From NCBI RefSeq assembly GCF_018279705.1, contig NZ_CP036498.1, forward strand, positions 1,629,001-1,693,000: DNA of 64,000 nt, written 5' to 3'. The stretch comes from Tardiphaga alba. Its GTDB lineage: Bacteria > Pseudomonadota > Alphaproteobacteria > Rhizobiales > Xanthobacteraceae. This document shows, piece by piece, positions 10,201 through 18,376 of this stretch (the stretch's first letter is position 1; each line of letters begins with the position of its first letter). The translations under genes were made by a program, and so were the position numbers. The notes below the pieces were generated by a model. The model saw only the letters and a program-made list of their open reading frames with translations. It did no database searches and was not told where the DNA came from.

Positions 10201-12524
10201 GTTCTGTCGGCACGGGCGGAGACGTCACGGTCACCAACACATCGACCGGGACGATCACGATGACAGGCGCGGGCTCTGTCGGCCTGTTCGCGCAGAGCGT
10301 TGGCGGCGGCGGCGGCATTGCGACGGCCGATGGCGCTGCGACCTTCGCGCTCCAGGCGCAGGGCAACGGCAATGGCGGCGTCGTGAGCGTTGTCAACAAC
10401 GGCTCCATCATCATGACCGGCGACAACGCCGCGGGTGTCTTCGTGCAGAGCGTCGGCGGTGGCGGCGGCGTGATCGGAAAATCCGGAGATCTGCTCGGCC
10501 TCGATCCGATGTTCCGGGGCACGGCGGGCGGCACTGGCACCGGTGCACGCGTGTCGCTGACGCAGACTCAGGATGTCGCGTCGATCGGCCTCAACTCGGT
10601 CGGCCTGCTGGTGCAGAGCGCCGGCGGGACCGGCAATGGCGATATGGACGTCACGGTCACGTCCGGGACCACGATCGTTGGCGGCACCGGGACCGGCGCA
10701 GGCGTCGGCTTCCTCGAAGGCGCAACGAATGTGCTGACCAATAACGGCCGGATCACATCGGTCAACCAGATCGCCGGCTATGCGATGACGGCCACCAGCG
10801 GCGACGATACGGTCGACAATTACGGCAGGATGATCGGCTCGATCAATCTTGGCGCAGGTGCCAATGCCTTCAACAACCGGGCCGGGGCGCTGTTCGACAT
10901 GGGAGCGAATGTCACGCTCGGTGCCGGAAACCTTTTCGCCAATAACGGAACGATGTCGCCCGGCGCGATCAATAACGTCTTCACCAGCGCGGTGTCAGGT
11001 AATCTCGCGCAGTCGGCTGGTGCCACCTATCAGCTCGATCTCGATTTCGGGCCGAGCACGGCTGACCGGATCAATGCGACGGGCACGGGATCGCTCGGCG
11101 GCAAGGTTGCTATCAATTTCCTGAACAAGGCGCTCGTATCGCCCGGCGACCACCAGATGACGATCGTGTCGACCGGCGGTGGTGTCTCCGATACCGGACT
11201 GTCGATCGACGCCGCATCGTCTGCGATCGTGACCTACAGGCTGATCTATCCGAACCCGAATGACGTGCTGCTCGGCTACAGCGTCACGTTCAATCCGGTC
11301 GGGATGGCTCCGCAATTCGCCTCGATCGGCAATACGATCAATGCGATCCAAACAGCCCGCAGCTCGCCGGGCTTCGCGCCGATTGCAGCCGCATTGTTCG
11401 ACCTGCCTGATCAGCCCGCGCTGACGAAGTTCTATAATGCTGTCGGCGGCGGCGGTACGGCGGCAACGCAGGAGGCGAGCTTCGGCGCCGGAACGGGCTT
11501 CGCGTCCATGATGTTCGACCAGATCAACACATGGGTCGCCGGTGCGCCGAGCAACAATGGCGTCGTGTTCGACGACAATGCGATGGCCTATGCCGCCATG
11601 TCGCCCGCCGATGTCGTTGCAGACAGTGCATTCCGTGTCATCCGCAAGACGCCGACGAGCTTCTCTGACCGCTGGCGGACATGGGCCGCACCGTTCGGCT
11701 CGAAGCAGACCATCGGCAGCAATGCGATGACGGGAGCTCCGGGCTCGTCTGCGCGCGGGGCCGGTGGCGGATTTGGTGTCGAGCGTCAGTTCGGCGACAG
11801 CGCGGTGTTCGGCGTCAGTGTCGGCGGCAGCAGCTCGGCCTGGGCGGTGGAGGACCGTTCCACCACCGGTCGCATCGAAGGCGCGCATGTCGGTGTCTAC
11901 GGTGCATATCGCGATGGTCCGCTCTATCTGAGCGGTAGCCTCGGCTACAGCCGATTCGACAATCGGATGACCCGCGAAATCGCGGTGGCCGGTCTCCCGA
12001 TCGAGTTCGTTGCTGGCAAATTCGCCAGCGATCAATTCTCCGGACGTCTAGAGCTGGGATGGCGCCATGCGCTTGAGGGGCTGACGGTCACGCCGTTTGC
12101 CGCTTTGCAACTGTCGAATACGTGGCAGCGTGGTTACACGGAAACCATCGCGTCGGGCGCCTCTAATGGTCTTCTCGGGCTGACCTATCAAGCGCAATCG
12201 ACGATGTCGTTGCCGGCATCGCTCGGCTTGCAATTCGACAGCCGCTTCGAACTGGCGGATCAGATGACCTGGACGCCGTTCGTGCGCGCCGTCTGGGTGC
12301 ATGATTTCTTCCCGGATCGGCATATCACGGCATCGTTCAATGTTGCGCCGGGTTTCCTGTTCAATACGATCGGAACGCCCGCGTCGGCAGACTCGGCGCA
12401 GATTGTCGCCGGTGGTGAAATCACGCTATCTAACCGGGTGTCGGTATTCAGCTCTTTCTCAACTCAGGTGGCTGCGCGTAGCCTCGCTTATGCAGGCACG
12501 ACCGGTCTGAAGATTGCGTGGTAA
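4239..12524 (+). CDS. Giant glycine-rich repeat autotransporter (type Va secretion)
   Basis: Predicted product is 2761 residues, exported across the inner membrane and inserted in the outer membrane. TTG 4239 is taken as start because GGAGAGGA lies 9-10 bp upstream and a signal peptide follows (WLRAAAIGCAGLVASVAPAAA). From about residue 340 to 2130 the passenger is built of about 31 degenerate units, each carrying a core such as GIFAQSIGGGGGNGG followed by a variable Gly/Ser/Thr-rich part of 30-60 residues, with more degenerate units before and after. A non-repetitive linker follows. The last 285 residues (from about 2476) form an autotransporter beta-barrel ending in the aromatic residue W. 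The repeats predict a long beta-helix stalk, so adhesion or surface structure is likely, but the ligand is unknown. No proteolytic or enzymatic motif was seen. The gene stands alone with its own promoter region. Confidence 0.92.
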   Translation: MRNLGEGFGLVRWLRAAAIGCAGLVASVAPAAAVCDSVVNCSGNIAGGVSYDGNSVTTLNVNSLTANVTPSGGVAGLNLSARADDGSNGRDGGVGIGTEPGDDGNGGNGLTLTYSQLGASASSGSSGAIVTTNASGIVVSSRGGNGGSGGDAYVAGNGRGGGNGGAGGAVTVSATGAISTTGNGAAGIVAASVGGDGGNGGDSAGLGGSGGNGGEGGHASAVAVTLNGSVRTNGSDANGISAVSRGGAGGSAGDCAGIYCGSSSGGGAAYGSSVNVTTLSGSSIETFGAYSNGIYAASIGGFAGSGGSSYGVVAFGSSGASAGNGGTVTINNAGSITTHAANSYGIFAQSIGGGGGGGGSAGGLVSLGGSGSSGGNGGDVSVTNSGAITTSGAKSIAIFAQSVGGSGGDGGNSGGLVSLGGNGSSTTPGGNVTVSNTGTLSTQGADSQGIFAQSIGGGGGNGGTAGGTFSFGGSAGGGGVGGNVTVSNGGSITTQGVNSVGIQAQSVGGGGGNGGNSVAFSTSVLTLAMGGSGGAGGAGGTVTVQGTSGNPAYNINTSGNSASGILAQSVGGGGGNGGFAVSAAGGSDLSASVALGGSGGSGGAGASVTVTTAASISTSGSQSNGISAQSIGGGGGNGGFAVAAGVGGVSVSVGLGGRGGSGGRSSGVTVSNSGAITTVGRSSNGIIAQSIGGGGGDGGFAVAASGGAIAAAIGLGGSGGGGGVADFVSVTSNGAITTFGSDARGIVAQSIGGGGGNGGFSVTGAFSFAPPVIPGAASVGISLGGSGGAGQTGAAVTVASTGNIRTTGQNAQAIVAQSIGGGGGNGGFSVSGAFSAGSGLTGAAAVSVGGSGAGGGNAGDVSVSSHGDIWTSGSGSTAILAQSIGGGGGNGGFSLSAAGAQTGAASVSVGGSGGLGGIAGTVTVTNTGTVFTDGARARAIQAQSIGGGGGDGGFSVTGTFTTGPGAGSVSVGGSGGGGQDAGSVVVNSNVGATLGTTLTMRTAGDDASAIYAQSVGGGGGSGGFSGAISAGTAGTFANVGVSVGGSAGTAGQGGTVNVTSVDNIFTSGKGSNAILAQSVGGGGGDGGQSMALAFNTAGISGALSASVGGKGGGGGNGNTVTVNSTGSLATVGDTSAAVFAQSVGGGGGTGGFGAAASIAAGTACDCNSNLSLALGIGGTGGAGGDGGIVGVTRNGDISTSGAGSFGILAQSIGGGGGSGGFAFAGGFAQRNSFNVNFALGGSGGVGGIGEAVTVNNTGRIGTTGADSTAILAQSIGGGGGNGGLSVATALGTGGTATSVNMGVSIGGSGGSGSSGGAVNVTNNGVLSTRGDGAYGIQAQSIGGGGGNGGGSISAIVGASAGSAGNTINASVAVGGNAGSGNVGGNVTIDQTGGIETIGDGAHGILAQSIGGGGGVGGRANSLAFALGGTCGLPVVCDPPGGGTNINIAISVGGNGGTGNDAGTVNVNNHSAITITGDNSVGILAQSIGGGGGEAGNGSVGLGGGLTPLPVDPSTVLIPFSNATPLSPKIAIGGTGANSGAGNTVTVTSSGAITTSGANSDAIMAQSVGGGGGSGGNAAPGITGLLGIGGAGGSSGNGSTVTVTVSSGGNIVTSGRNSRGVYASSIGGGGGSGGGDLLGIITVGGDGGGSGDGGTVTVTTNASITTSGVNSHAIVAESIGGGGGSARATSGVLGIGGTGGNSGAGGAVTVSNTGAIVTTGANANGIMAMSVGGGGGSGAAANGLMAFGGSGGSSGDGGAISITNSSTASITTSGDMAYGIYAQSVGGGGGGGGNVVSGGVGLSMSVGGNGASSGNGGAITIDNYGAIRTNGAIALGIFAQSIGGGGGNGGTSGSYGLGAPVGIGVGGGGGSSGDGGNITITNRQSGTITTTGAGSTAIFAQSVGGGGGNGGAALTVSGTAGGGTVAVGGTGGNGGNGGVITVTNNGAITTTGINSVAIFAQSVGGGGGSGGSAIAATIGAVVPIGGGNGSVGTGGDVTVTNTSTGTITMTGAGSVGLFAQSVGGGGGIATADGAATFALQAQGNGNGGVVSVVNNGSIIMTGDNAAGVFVQSVGGGGGVIGKSGDLLGLDPMFRGTAGGTGTGARVSLTQTQDVASIGLNSVGLLVQSAGGTGNGDMDVTVTSGTTIVGGTGTGAGVGFLEGATNVLTNNGRITSVNQIAGYAMTATSGDDTVDNYGRMIGSINLGAGANAFNNRAGALFDMGANVTLGAGNLFANNGTMSPGAINNVFTSAVSGNLAQSAGATYQLDLDFGPSTADRINATGTGSLGGKVAINFLNKALVSPGDHQMTIVSTGGGVSDTGLSIDAASSAIVTYRLIYPNPNDVLLGYSVTFNPVGMAPQFASIGNTINAIQTARSSPGFAPIAAALFDLPDQPALTKFYNAVGGGGTAATQEASFGAGTGFASMMFDQINTWVAGAPSNNGVVFDDNAMAYAAMSPADVVADSAFRVIRKTPTSFSDRWRTWAAPFGSKQTIGSNAMTGAPGSSARGAGGGFGVERQFGDSAVFGVSVGGSSSAWAVEDRSTTGRIEGAHVGVYGAYRDGPLYLSGSLGYSRFDNRMTREIAVAGLPIEFVAGKFASDQFSGRLELGWRHALEGLTVTPFAALQLSNTWQRGYTETIASGASNGLLGLTYQAQSTMSLPASLGLQFDSRFELADQMTWTPFVRAVWVHDFFPDRHITASFNVAPGFLFNTIGTPASADSAQIVAGGEITLSNRVSVFSSFSTQVAARSLAYAGTTGLKIAW
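5268..10632 (+). repeat. Coding repeat array of the autotransporter passenger
   Basis: About 31 units of irregular length (roughly 130-250 bp) share the coding core for AQS[IV]GGGGG. Units differ by substitution and by length of the variable segment, so this is an old, diversified array, not a recent expansion. The GGC-rich coding core is a likely recombination and assembly hazard. Confidence 0.85.
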
Positions 12525-12549
12525 GCTCGATATCAATCGAGCGCTCGGT

Positions 12550-13164
12550 ATGACGATGGATAAAATGATCAAAAACATTGCGCGGACGTTTGTTCTGGTG
12601 GCGGGAGCGATCTGCCTGGTGCTGGGCAATCCGGCAGCGGCACAGCAGCCTCAACAAGCGCAACCGAAACCGAGCAAGGCGGCCCCGGCTGCGCCGAAAC
12701 CCGCAGCGGCGGCGGCACCTGCGCCTGCTGCATCGGTGGAGGGCAACGCGCAGTCTCAGCCGGTCTGGACATCGCGTTGCGCAAGCGAGGGAAGGAAGTC
12801 CGCACTGCTCTGCGAGGTCGAGCAAAGTCTCTACATGACCAAGACGGGACAGCTTGTGGCGTCCGTGAATGTCAAGCTGCCCGCCGATACGCGGCAGCCG
12901 GTGATGATGATCCAGCTTCCGGTGGGGCTGTTTCTACCCGCCGGAGTCACCTTCCAGGTCGATGAAGGCAAGCCTCAGGCACTCGCGATCCAGACCTGCG
13001 ATCTGAAGGGGTGTTATGCCGCGACGCCGCTCTCACCGGACATACTGACGACGATGACATCCGGCAAACGGCTCTCTGTCGTTTTCCAGAACCTGAACAA
13101 AGAAAACGTGAACCTTGCCTTCGTGCTCTCGGGCTTTGCCGAAGGCTACGACAAGATCAATTGA
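12550..13164 (+). CDS. IalB-like (invasion-associated locus B) secreted protein
   Basis: Predicted product is 204 residues. ATG 12550 was chosen; ATG 12556 and 12565 are also in frame and no strong ribosome site decides. A signal peptide ends near NPAAAQQ, followed by a Pro/Ala/Gln/Lys-rich linker to about residue 60. The IalB domain follows (from PVWTSRC), with its paired cysteines (SRC...LLC and TCDLKGC) expected to form disulfides in the periplasm. The family is named after a Bartonella protein linked to erythrocyte invasion but is common in free-living Rhizobiales, so no virulence role follows. It begins 25 bp after the autotransporter stop and may be cotranscribed. Confidence 0.8.
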   Translation: MTMDKMIKNIARTFVLVAGAICLVLGNPAAAQQPQQAQPKPSKAAPAAPKPAAAAAPAPAASVEGNAQSQPVWTSRCASEGRKSALLCEVEQSLYMTKTGQLVASVNVKLPADTRQPVMMIQLPVGLFLPAGVTFQVDEGKPQALAIQTCDLKGCYAATPLSPDILTTMTSGKRLSVVFQNLNKENVNLAFVLSGFAEGYDKIN

Positions 13165-13228
13165 TCCAGGGATGGTGGAGAGGAGCCCGGCGGCGTTCCG
13201 CTCCGATATCTCTCACGGCACGTATCGC

Positions 13229-14149
13229 TTATTTCGCCGGCAGGGCCCCGAGGAAAGCGAACAGCCTCTTCGATGAATCATGTGTGGCCGCGGCGCTGAA
13301 TCTGTAGGAAATCTGGTTGCCGCGCATGTCGGTCTTTGTGCGGCCGTCGAGTTGCTGGCAATCCCAGCAATGTCCTGTATCGGGATAGACATGCCAATCC
13401 ACCAGCGAGCCACTGGATTTCGCATGCTGCAATTTGCCGACGCATTCCGCCGCTGGCGTTTCGTTGTCGGCGTCGCCCATCAGCACCAGGACGGGTTGCT
13501 TCATGTCATCGCTGACGAGATCGAAGACAGGTGCGTTCGGACGCGAGACGCGAAAGCAGCCAGGATAGAAACTCGTGATCGAGGCGAATGGTCGGCCTCC
13601 GAGTGCGTCGGTGTAGCGCGCGCTGGCGACGATCAAGCCCACCATGGCACCCCATGAGTAACCGACAAACGATATTCGCGACGGGTCAACGAACGGATAG
13701 TTGCGCAGATGCGCAGCAGCCTGGAAAGCGTCCTTCGCGCCACGGAACAGGTTGACGCCCGCGCGCGGCCCGTAACATACAGTCTGCACGTCGCGCGGCT
13801 TCAGGCTGTCGATCAGCAGCACGACGTAACCGCGCCGGACGCCTTCGCGCGCCCAGTGGGCGACGGCCGGATTCAATCCCGCGCATTGATGTACCATCAC
13901 GAGGGCCGGGAATGGCCCGTCGCCAGATGGTTTCAGAAGCGCAGCTCGCGGAGAGGCCAAAGCTTCGACGGCCTCGGCGCGTTCCGGAAACACGAGGTCA
14001 GCAGCAAATGTCGTGGCCCGGATTGCGGCGTCCGGCGGCAAAGCGCGCAGTGGCTGCTCGGGCTCGGCATGAAGCGCGCTTACCGAGGCCGTGCTGAGCG
14101 CGGCGGTGATAACAACTAACTGACAAAGCCGTCGGCTGCAGGTCCACAT
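13229..14149 (-). CDS. Secreted dienelactone-hydrolase-like alpha/beta hydrolase
   Basis: Predicted product is 306 residues from ATG 14149, chosen because it gives a clean signal peptide (hydrophobic 10-24, cleavage near ALHA). GTG 14197 and ATG 14188 would add N-terminal residues before it. The fold shows the nucleophile elbow GYSWG with Ser165, an acid in GDADNETP (Asp226 or Asp228) and His260 in PDTGHCWD. Classic dienelactone hydrolase uses Cys, so the Ser nucleophile makes a general esterase more likely. The substrate is unknown and the protein should be periplasmic. It is convergent with the IalB-like gene and divergent from the CHAT gene. Confidence 0.8.
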   Translation of the reverse strand: MWTCSRRLCQLVVITAALSTASVSALHAEPEQPLRALPPDAAIRATTFAADLVFPERAEAVEALASPRAALLKPSGDGPFPALVMVHQCAGLNPAVAHWAREGVRRGYVVLLIDSLKPRDVQTVCYGPRAGVNLFRGAKDAFQAAAHLRNYPFVDPSRISFVGYSWGAMVGLIVASARYTDALGGRPFASITSFYPGCFRVSRPNAPVFDLVSDDMKQPVLVLMGDADNETPAAECVGKLQHAKSSGSLVDWHVYPDTGHCWDCQQLDGRTKTDMRGNQISYRFSAAATHDSSKRLFAFLGALPAK

Positions 14150-14276
14150 CTTCGACGTCCGCGCGTGATGGAAACAACTGAGTTCCATTCGAAACACGTT
14201 GCAATGCGCTTGTCGATCAAATCGGTTTGTGGATAGGATCGCGGCATATTTCAGCTAGTTATTTGGAACCGTGATC

Positions 14277-17200
14277 ATGCAAGCGGTCAATTCCAGGTTT
14301 TTCGCGACCCGATATGTGGCCTCCGGCGCACTCGCTGTCTTCGGCGCCATGGCGGCGATCATATCGTCGGCAGTGCCGGTCTTCGCACTCAGCCAGGAAG
14401 CTGCGCTCGAAAAGTGCAGGATGACCGTGGGCCGGCCCATCGTGATGTCGTGCATGCGCGGCGGCGGCGGTAGTCTGGAAGCATGCCGCGGGCAGGCGAC
14501 GCCGGCGGTTCGATCCTGCGTGATGTCCAGTCTCAAGGCTGCGAATGGACGTGCCAATGTGGCGGTCGCGGTGCCGGTGGAAGCCGCGCCGAAGGTGGCG
14601 CCGGGATCGGCATTGCCGGTCGGCTTCGTCGCGCCCCCGCGCTCCATCGCCGATATCACGGCGATTCTCGATACCGAGAAGCCGGACGCCAAGAAGATCG
14701 AGCAGCTGAAGATCGATGCCGACGTCAAGGTCCCCGGCGGGGCATCGAGCGCCGCTCTCGCGCAGTTCTATTCGGATCGTGCCGGCGCCCGCGCGCAGCT
14801 CGGCCGGCTGACGGATAGCATCGCTGACTATGAAAAGGGCATCGAGACAGGCCGTGGCAACGTCGCGCCTGGCATGATGGCGCGCATGGTCCAGCTCGTC
14901 GCCGTGCAATACAATAGCGCCGGCGATCCGAAGAAGGCGCTCGAAACCTTCCAGCGCTTGCTGCGCGACACCGCCAATACGCCGGGCGCCAAGGGCTTCG
15001 TACACACCGCCAATCGCTCCATCGCGATGTCGCTGATCCAGATGGGCGACATCGTGCAGGCCGAAGGCTATATGCGTCGCAGCCGTCCCGCGATCGAGGA
15101 AGCGCGCACGAGCGGCCATCCCGCCATGCGCGCGGCCTATGCGCGCTACGGCCAGAACTGGGAAGCCGAGATCGAACTCGGCAATGCCGCGATCTTCGAG
15201 GCGCGTGGCCAGTTCAAGGAAGCCGAAGCGGCGCTGCGGATCGCCGAGGCGCGGAAGCGCGCGGGCGCAAAAGGTCTGCTATCCGGCGAAAATCCGCCCA
15301 CGGAATCGTCGCTGACCCAGGCGATCGATTTCATCGCGCTCAATCTCTCGCGTACAAAAATGCGTCAGGGCCGCTTCGCCGAGGCCGAGTCCGATGCGCG
15401 TCGCGCGCTGCTGTCGCAGCTCAAGAACCAGGGCAAGTATCACAGCTCGACCGCGCGTTTTGTCATGGGTCTTGCCGGGGTTCTGGTCGAGCAGGGGCGG
15501 CATGCCGACGCTGAGAAACTGCTGCGCGTCGCTTTGGATATCGCCAAGACGACCGGCATTCCCGATGATGCGCCGCAGATGGTCCAGACGCTGGCGCAGC
15601 TCGGGGGCGTGCTTAATCTGCAGCGCAAGAGCAATGAAGCGGTCGAAATCTACGCACAGATCGACCGCGCCATCGCGAATTGGGAGCCGTTGCGCCGGGA
15701 GGCTTTCGAGCTGAACGGCTCGCGGATTTCGTCGCTCTATGCGTCAGGGCAGATCGAGGCCGGCATCGCGGCCGCCAATCAGATGGTCAAGAAGCAGGTC
15801 GCACGCGTCGGCGACAATCATTTCGACACGGCATCCGCGCGCGGAACATTGGCCATCGGACTGTCGCGGGCAGGGCGTGACGCCGATGCGATTCGCGAGT
15901 TCAAGGCAGCCATCCCGATCCTGGTGGCGTCGTCGCGCGAGGGCGGTGACGAGGACGACACGACGCTCGTCGCGACGCGCAGCCAGCGCTTCCAGACCAT
16001 CGTCGAAGCCTATTTCCGCGTGCTGGCCAAGGGGGGCGACACGGTTGCCGATGTCGGTACCGAGACATTCAGCCTCGCGGATGCCATTCGCGGCAGTTCG
16101 GTGCAGCAGGCGCTGGCGGCGTCGAGCGCGCGTAGCTCGGTGAAGGATCCGGCGCTCGCGGCACTGGTGCGCAAGGAGCAGGATCTGTCGAAGCAGATCA
16201 ATGCGCAGCTCGGCACGCTGAACAATGCGCTGTCGCTGGCATCGGCCGAGCGCGATGAGAAAGGTGTTCAGGCCCTCAACGCATCGATCGCCAGCCTGCG
16301 TAGCGAACGCGTCAATGCGCGGCAGGAGATCAATCGCAAATTCCCGTCTTATGCCGATCTCGTGTCGCCCAAGGCGCCGTCCGTCGATGACATTCGCGCC
16401 ACCCTGGCGGCGGATGAGTCGATGCTGTCGTTCTATTTCGGCCAGAATGCCAGTTTCGTCTGGGCGGTGCCAAAATCAGGGCCCGTTGCCTTTGCTGCGA
16501 TCAGCGCCAGCGCTGCGGATGTCCAGACCAAGATCCGGCAGCTGCGCGAGGCGCTGGAGCCGCCGGCCGCCATGATCTCGGACATCCCCGCTTTCGACCT
16601 GGCGCTGGGCTACGAGATCTATTCCCTGCTGCTGAAGCCTGTCGAAGCAGGCTGGAAGCCGGCGAAGAAATTGATCGTGGTCACCAATGGTGCATTGGGC
16701 CTGCTGCCCGCATCGCTGCTGCCGACCGCACCATCCGAACTCAAGAAGGATGAGGATGTCCTGTTCGCGAGCTACAAGGACGTCCCGTGGCTGGCGCGAA
16801 CCCATGCGGTCACCATGGTGCCATCTGCGGCAGCGCTGCGGACGCTGCGGCAGTTGCCAGCCGGCAAGGCCAATCGCGGCGAGATGATTGCGTTCGGCGA
16901 TCCCTATTTCAACAGCGAGCAGCAGGTGGAAGCCGAACAGATCGATGCGAAGATCCGGGTCGCGGATCTCGCGGACGCCAATACGATGCGCGGCGTACCG
17001 CTGAAGCGGCGCAACAGCCCCAAGCTCGACGGCGTGGACAGCGCCGAACTGGGCCTGCTGCCGCGGCTTCCTGATACAGCAGACGAGCTTCGCTCGATCG
17101 CCCTGGCACTGCAGGCCGATCCGTCGAAGGTGCTGAATCTCGGTAAGGGCGCGACCGAGAAGGCCGTCAAGTCGGTCGATCTCTCCGGGTTCAAGGTCAT

Positions 17201-17686
17201 CGCATTCGCAACGCATGGTCTGGTCCCTGGCGAATTGAACGGGCTGACGCAGCCGGCGCTCGCACTGTCGTCGCCAACGGTCACCGGTGAGGAAGGCGAT
17301 GGCCTGCTGACCATGGAAGAGATCCTGGGTCTCAAGCTCGATGCGGATTGGGTCGTTCTCTCCGCCTGCAACACCGGCGCGGGGCCGGTGCCGGCGCCGA
17401 GGCTGCCTCGGGGCTCGGCCGGGCCTTCTTCTATGCGGGCACGCGCGCGCTACTGGTCACCAACTGGTCGGTGCATTCGCAGTCGGCGCGGGAGTTGATG
17501 GCAGACCTGTTCAAGCGGCAGGCCGACGACACCACGCTCGCGCGCGGGGAAGCGCAACGGCAGGCGATGATGGCGCTGGCGGATGGTCCCGGCTATCTCA
17601 ATGCCGAGGGCAAGACGGAGTTTTCTTACGCGCATCCGTTGTTCTGGGCGCCCTACACCATCATCGGTGACGGCGGAGCGAGATAA
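14277..17686 (+). pseudogene. Secreted TPR-CHAT (caspase-like) protein, single frameshift
   Basis: ATG 14277 follows GGAA at a suitable distance; GTG 14271 is too close to it. A signal peptide covers residues 1-38. A small domain with four cysteines follows (about 45-90), then TPR-type helical repeats from about 150 to 560, a helical linker, and a C-terminal CHAT domain. The caspase-like dyad is visible: His980 in FATHG and Cys1031 in LSACNTG. Right after the cysteine the frame breaks at the G-run 17381-17384. One added G restores AGAGAEAASGLGRAFFYAG and the rest of CHAT to 17686, giving 1136 residues. As read, translation stops at 17498. Because the downstream part is perfectly preserved, the break is probably a sequence error. 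CHAT proteins are peptidases in systems such as separase and Craspase, but the substrate here is unknown. It heads a four-gene operon. Confidence 0.8.
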
Positions 17687-17713
17687 GCGTTTAGCGGGGT
17701 TGGGGGAGTGATG

Positions 17714-18163
17714 ATGAGTCGTAAGGGTCTTGGTCTTCTGGTCGTTTGCCTGATGGCTTTGTGTCAGCCATTGCCGTCGCGCGCTGCAGGGCCGCTGATC
17801 ACGCCGGAAGAAGCCGCTCTGCCGCCGCCGAAAGGCGCGGTTGGCGTCGACCGGCGCGGCGTGACGCGCGGTCCGAAGATCGAGCTGGTGTCTGGCAGCG
17901 ACATCGCATCTTTGCCGACGCGCTTTCAGCTGAAGTTTCAGACCTTCGGCGGCGCGACCGTCGATCTGGCGTCGGTGAAAGTGCTCTATCTGCGAACGCC
18001 CAATGTCGATCTGACCGAGCGCCTCAAGACATTCCTGCAGCCGGCCGGCATCGACATGCCCGATGCATCGCTGCCGCCCGGGGAGCACATGCTTCGGGTC
18101 GATCTCAAGGACAGCGACGGCCGCGCCGGCAGCACCAGCTTCATCCTCAAGGTCGCGCGCTGA
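17714..18163 (+). CDS. Small secreted protein of unknown function in CHAT operon
   Basis: Predicted product is 149 residues. ATG 17714 is spaced 5 nt from GGGGGAG; ATG 17711 is also possible. A signal peptide ends near PSRAAG. The mature part (PKIELVSGS, RFQLKFQTFGGATVDLASVKVLYL, HMLRVDLKDSDGRAGS, FILKVAR) alternates hydrophobic residues like a single Ig-like beta-sandwich. I do not recognise a named family. It starts 27 bp after the CHAT gene and ends 4 bp before the first zinc-ribbon gene, so it should be cotranscribed and could be a periplasmic partner or substrate of the CHAT protein. Confidence 0.75.
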   Translation: MSRKGLGLLVVCLMALCQPLPSRAAGPLITPEEAALPPPKGAVGVDRRGVTRGPKIELVSGSDIASLPTRFQLKFQTFGGATVDLASVKVLYLRTPNVDLTERLKTFLQPAGIDMPDASLPPGEHMLRVDLKDSDGRAGSTSFILKVAR

Positions 18164-18167
18164 CACG

Positions 18168-18368
18168 ATGGCGCTGACCTGCCCCTATTGCCTGCGTGAT
18201 AACGATGACAGGGTGCTGGTTTGCACCACCTGTTCACGGGACATCGCTATTCCTGAAGCGCTCGCGCAGGAGCGGCTGGATCTGATCGCCAAGCGGGATG
18301 CTGCGCTGGACAAGCTGGCCCGGATCAGAAGCGAGATTACGTCCTTCCGTGCCGGGCGAAAGGGCTGA
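18168..18368 (+). CDS. Small zinc-ribbon coiled-coil protein
   Basis: Predicted product is 66 residues from ATG 18168, 4 bp after the previous stop. It opens with a zinc ribbon, CPYC then CTTC (residues 5-8 and 19-22), followed by a charged helix (LAQERLDLIAKRDAALDKLARI) likely to form a coiled coil. There is no signal peptide or membrane segment, so it is cytosolic. The N-terminal layout closely resembles that of the next gene, suggesting an ancient tandem duplication. Function unknown. Confidence 0.75.
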   Translation: MALTCPYCLRDNDDRVLVCTTCSRDIAIPEALAQERLDLIAKRDAALDKLARIRSEITSFRAGRKG

Positions 18369-18376
18369 GGCCGTCG

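Noticed and set aside
5268..10632. Repeat array considered as CRISPR or satellite
   Set aside because: Repeat cores are in frame, spaced irregularly and encode AQS[IV]GGGGG; there are no constant direct repeats with unique spacers.
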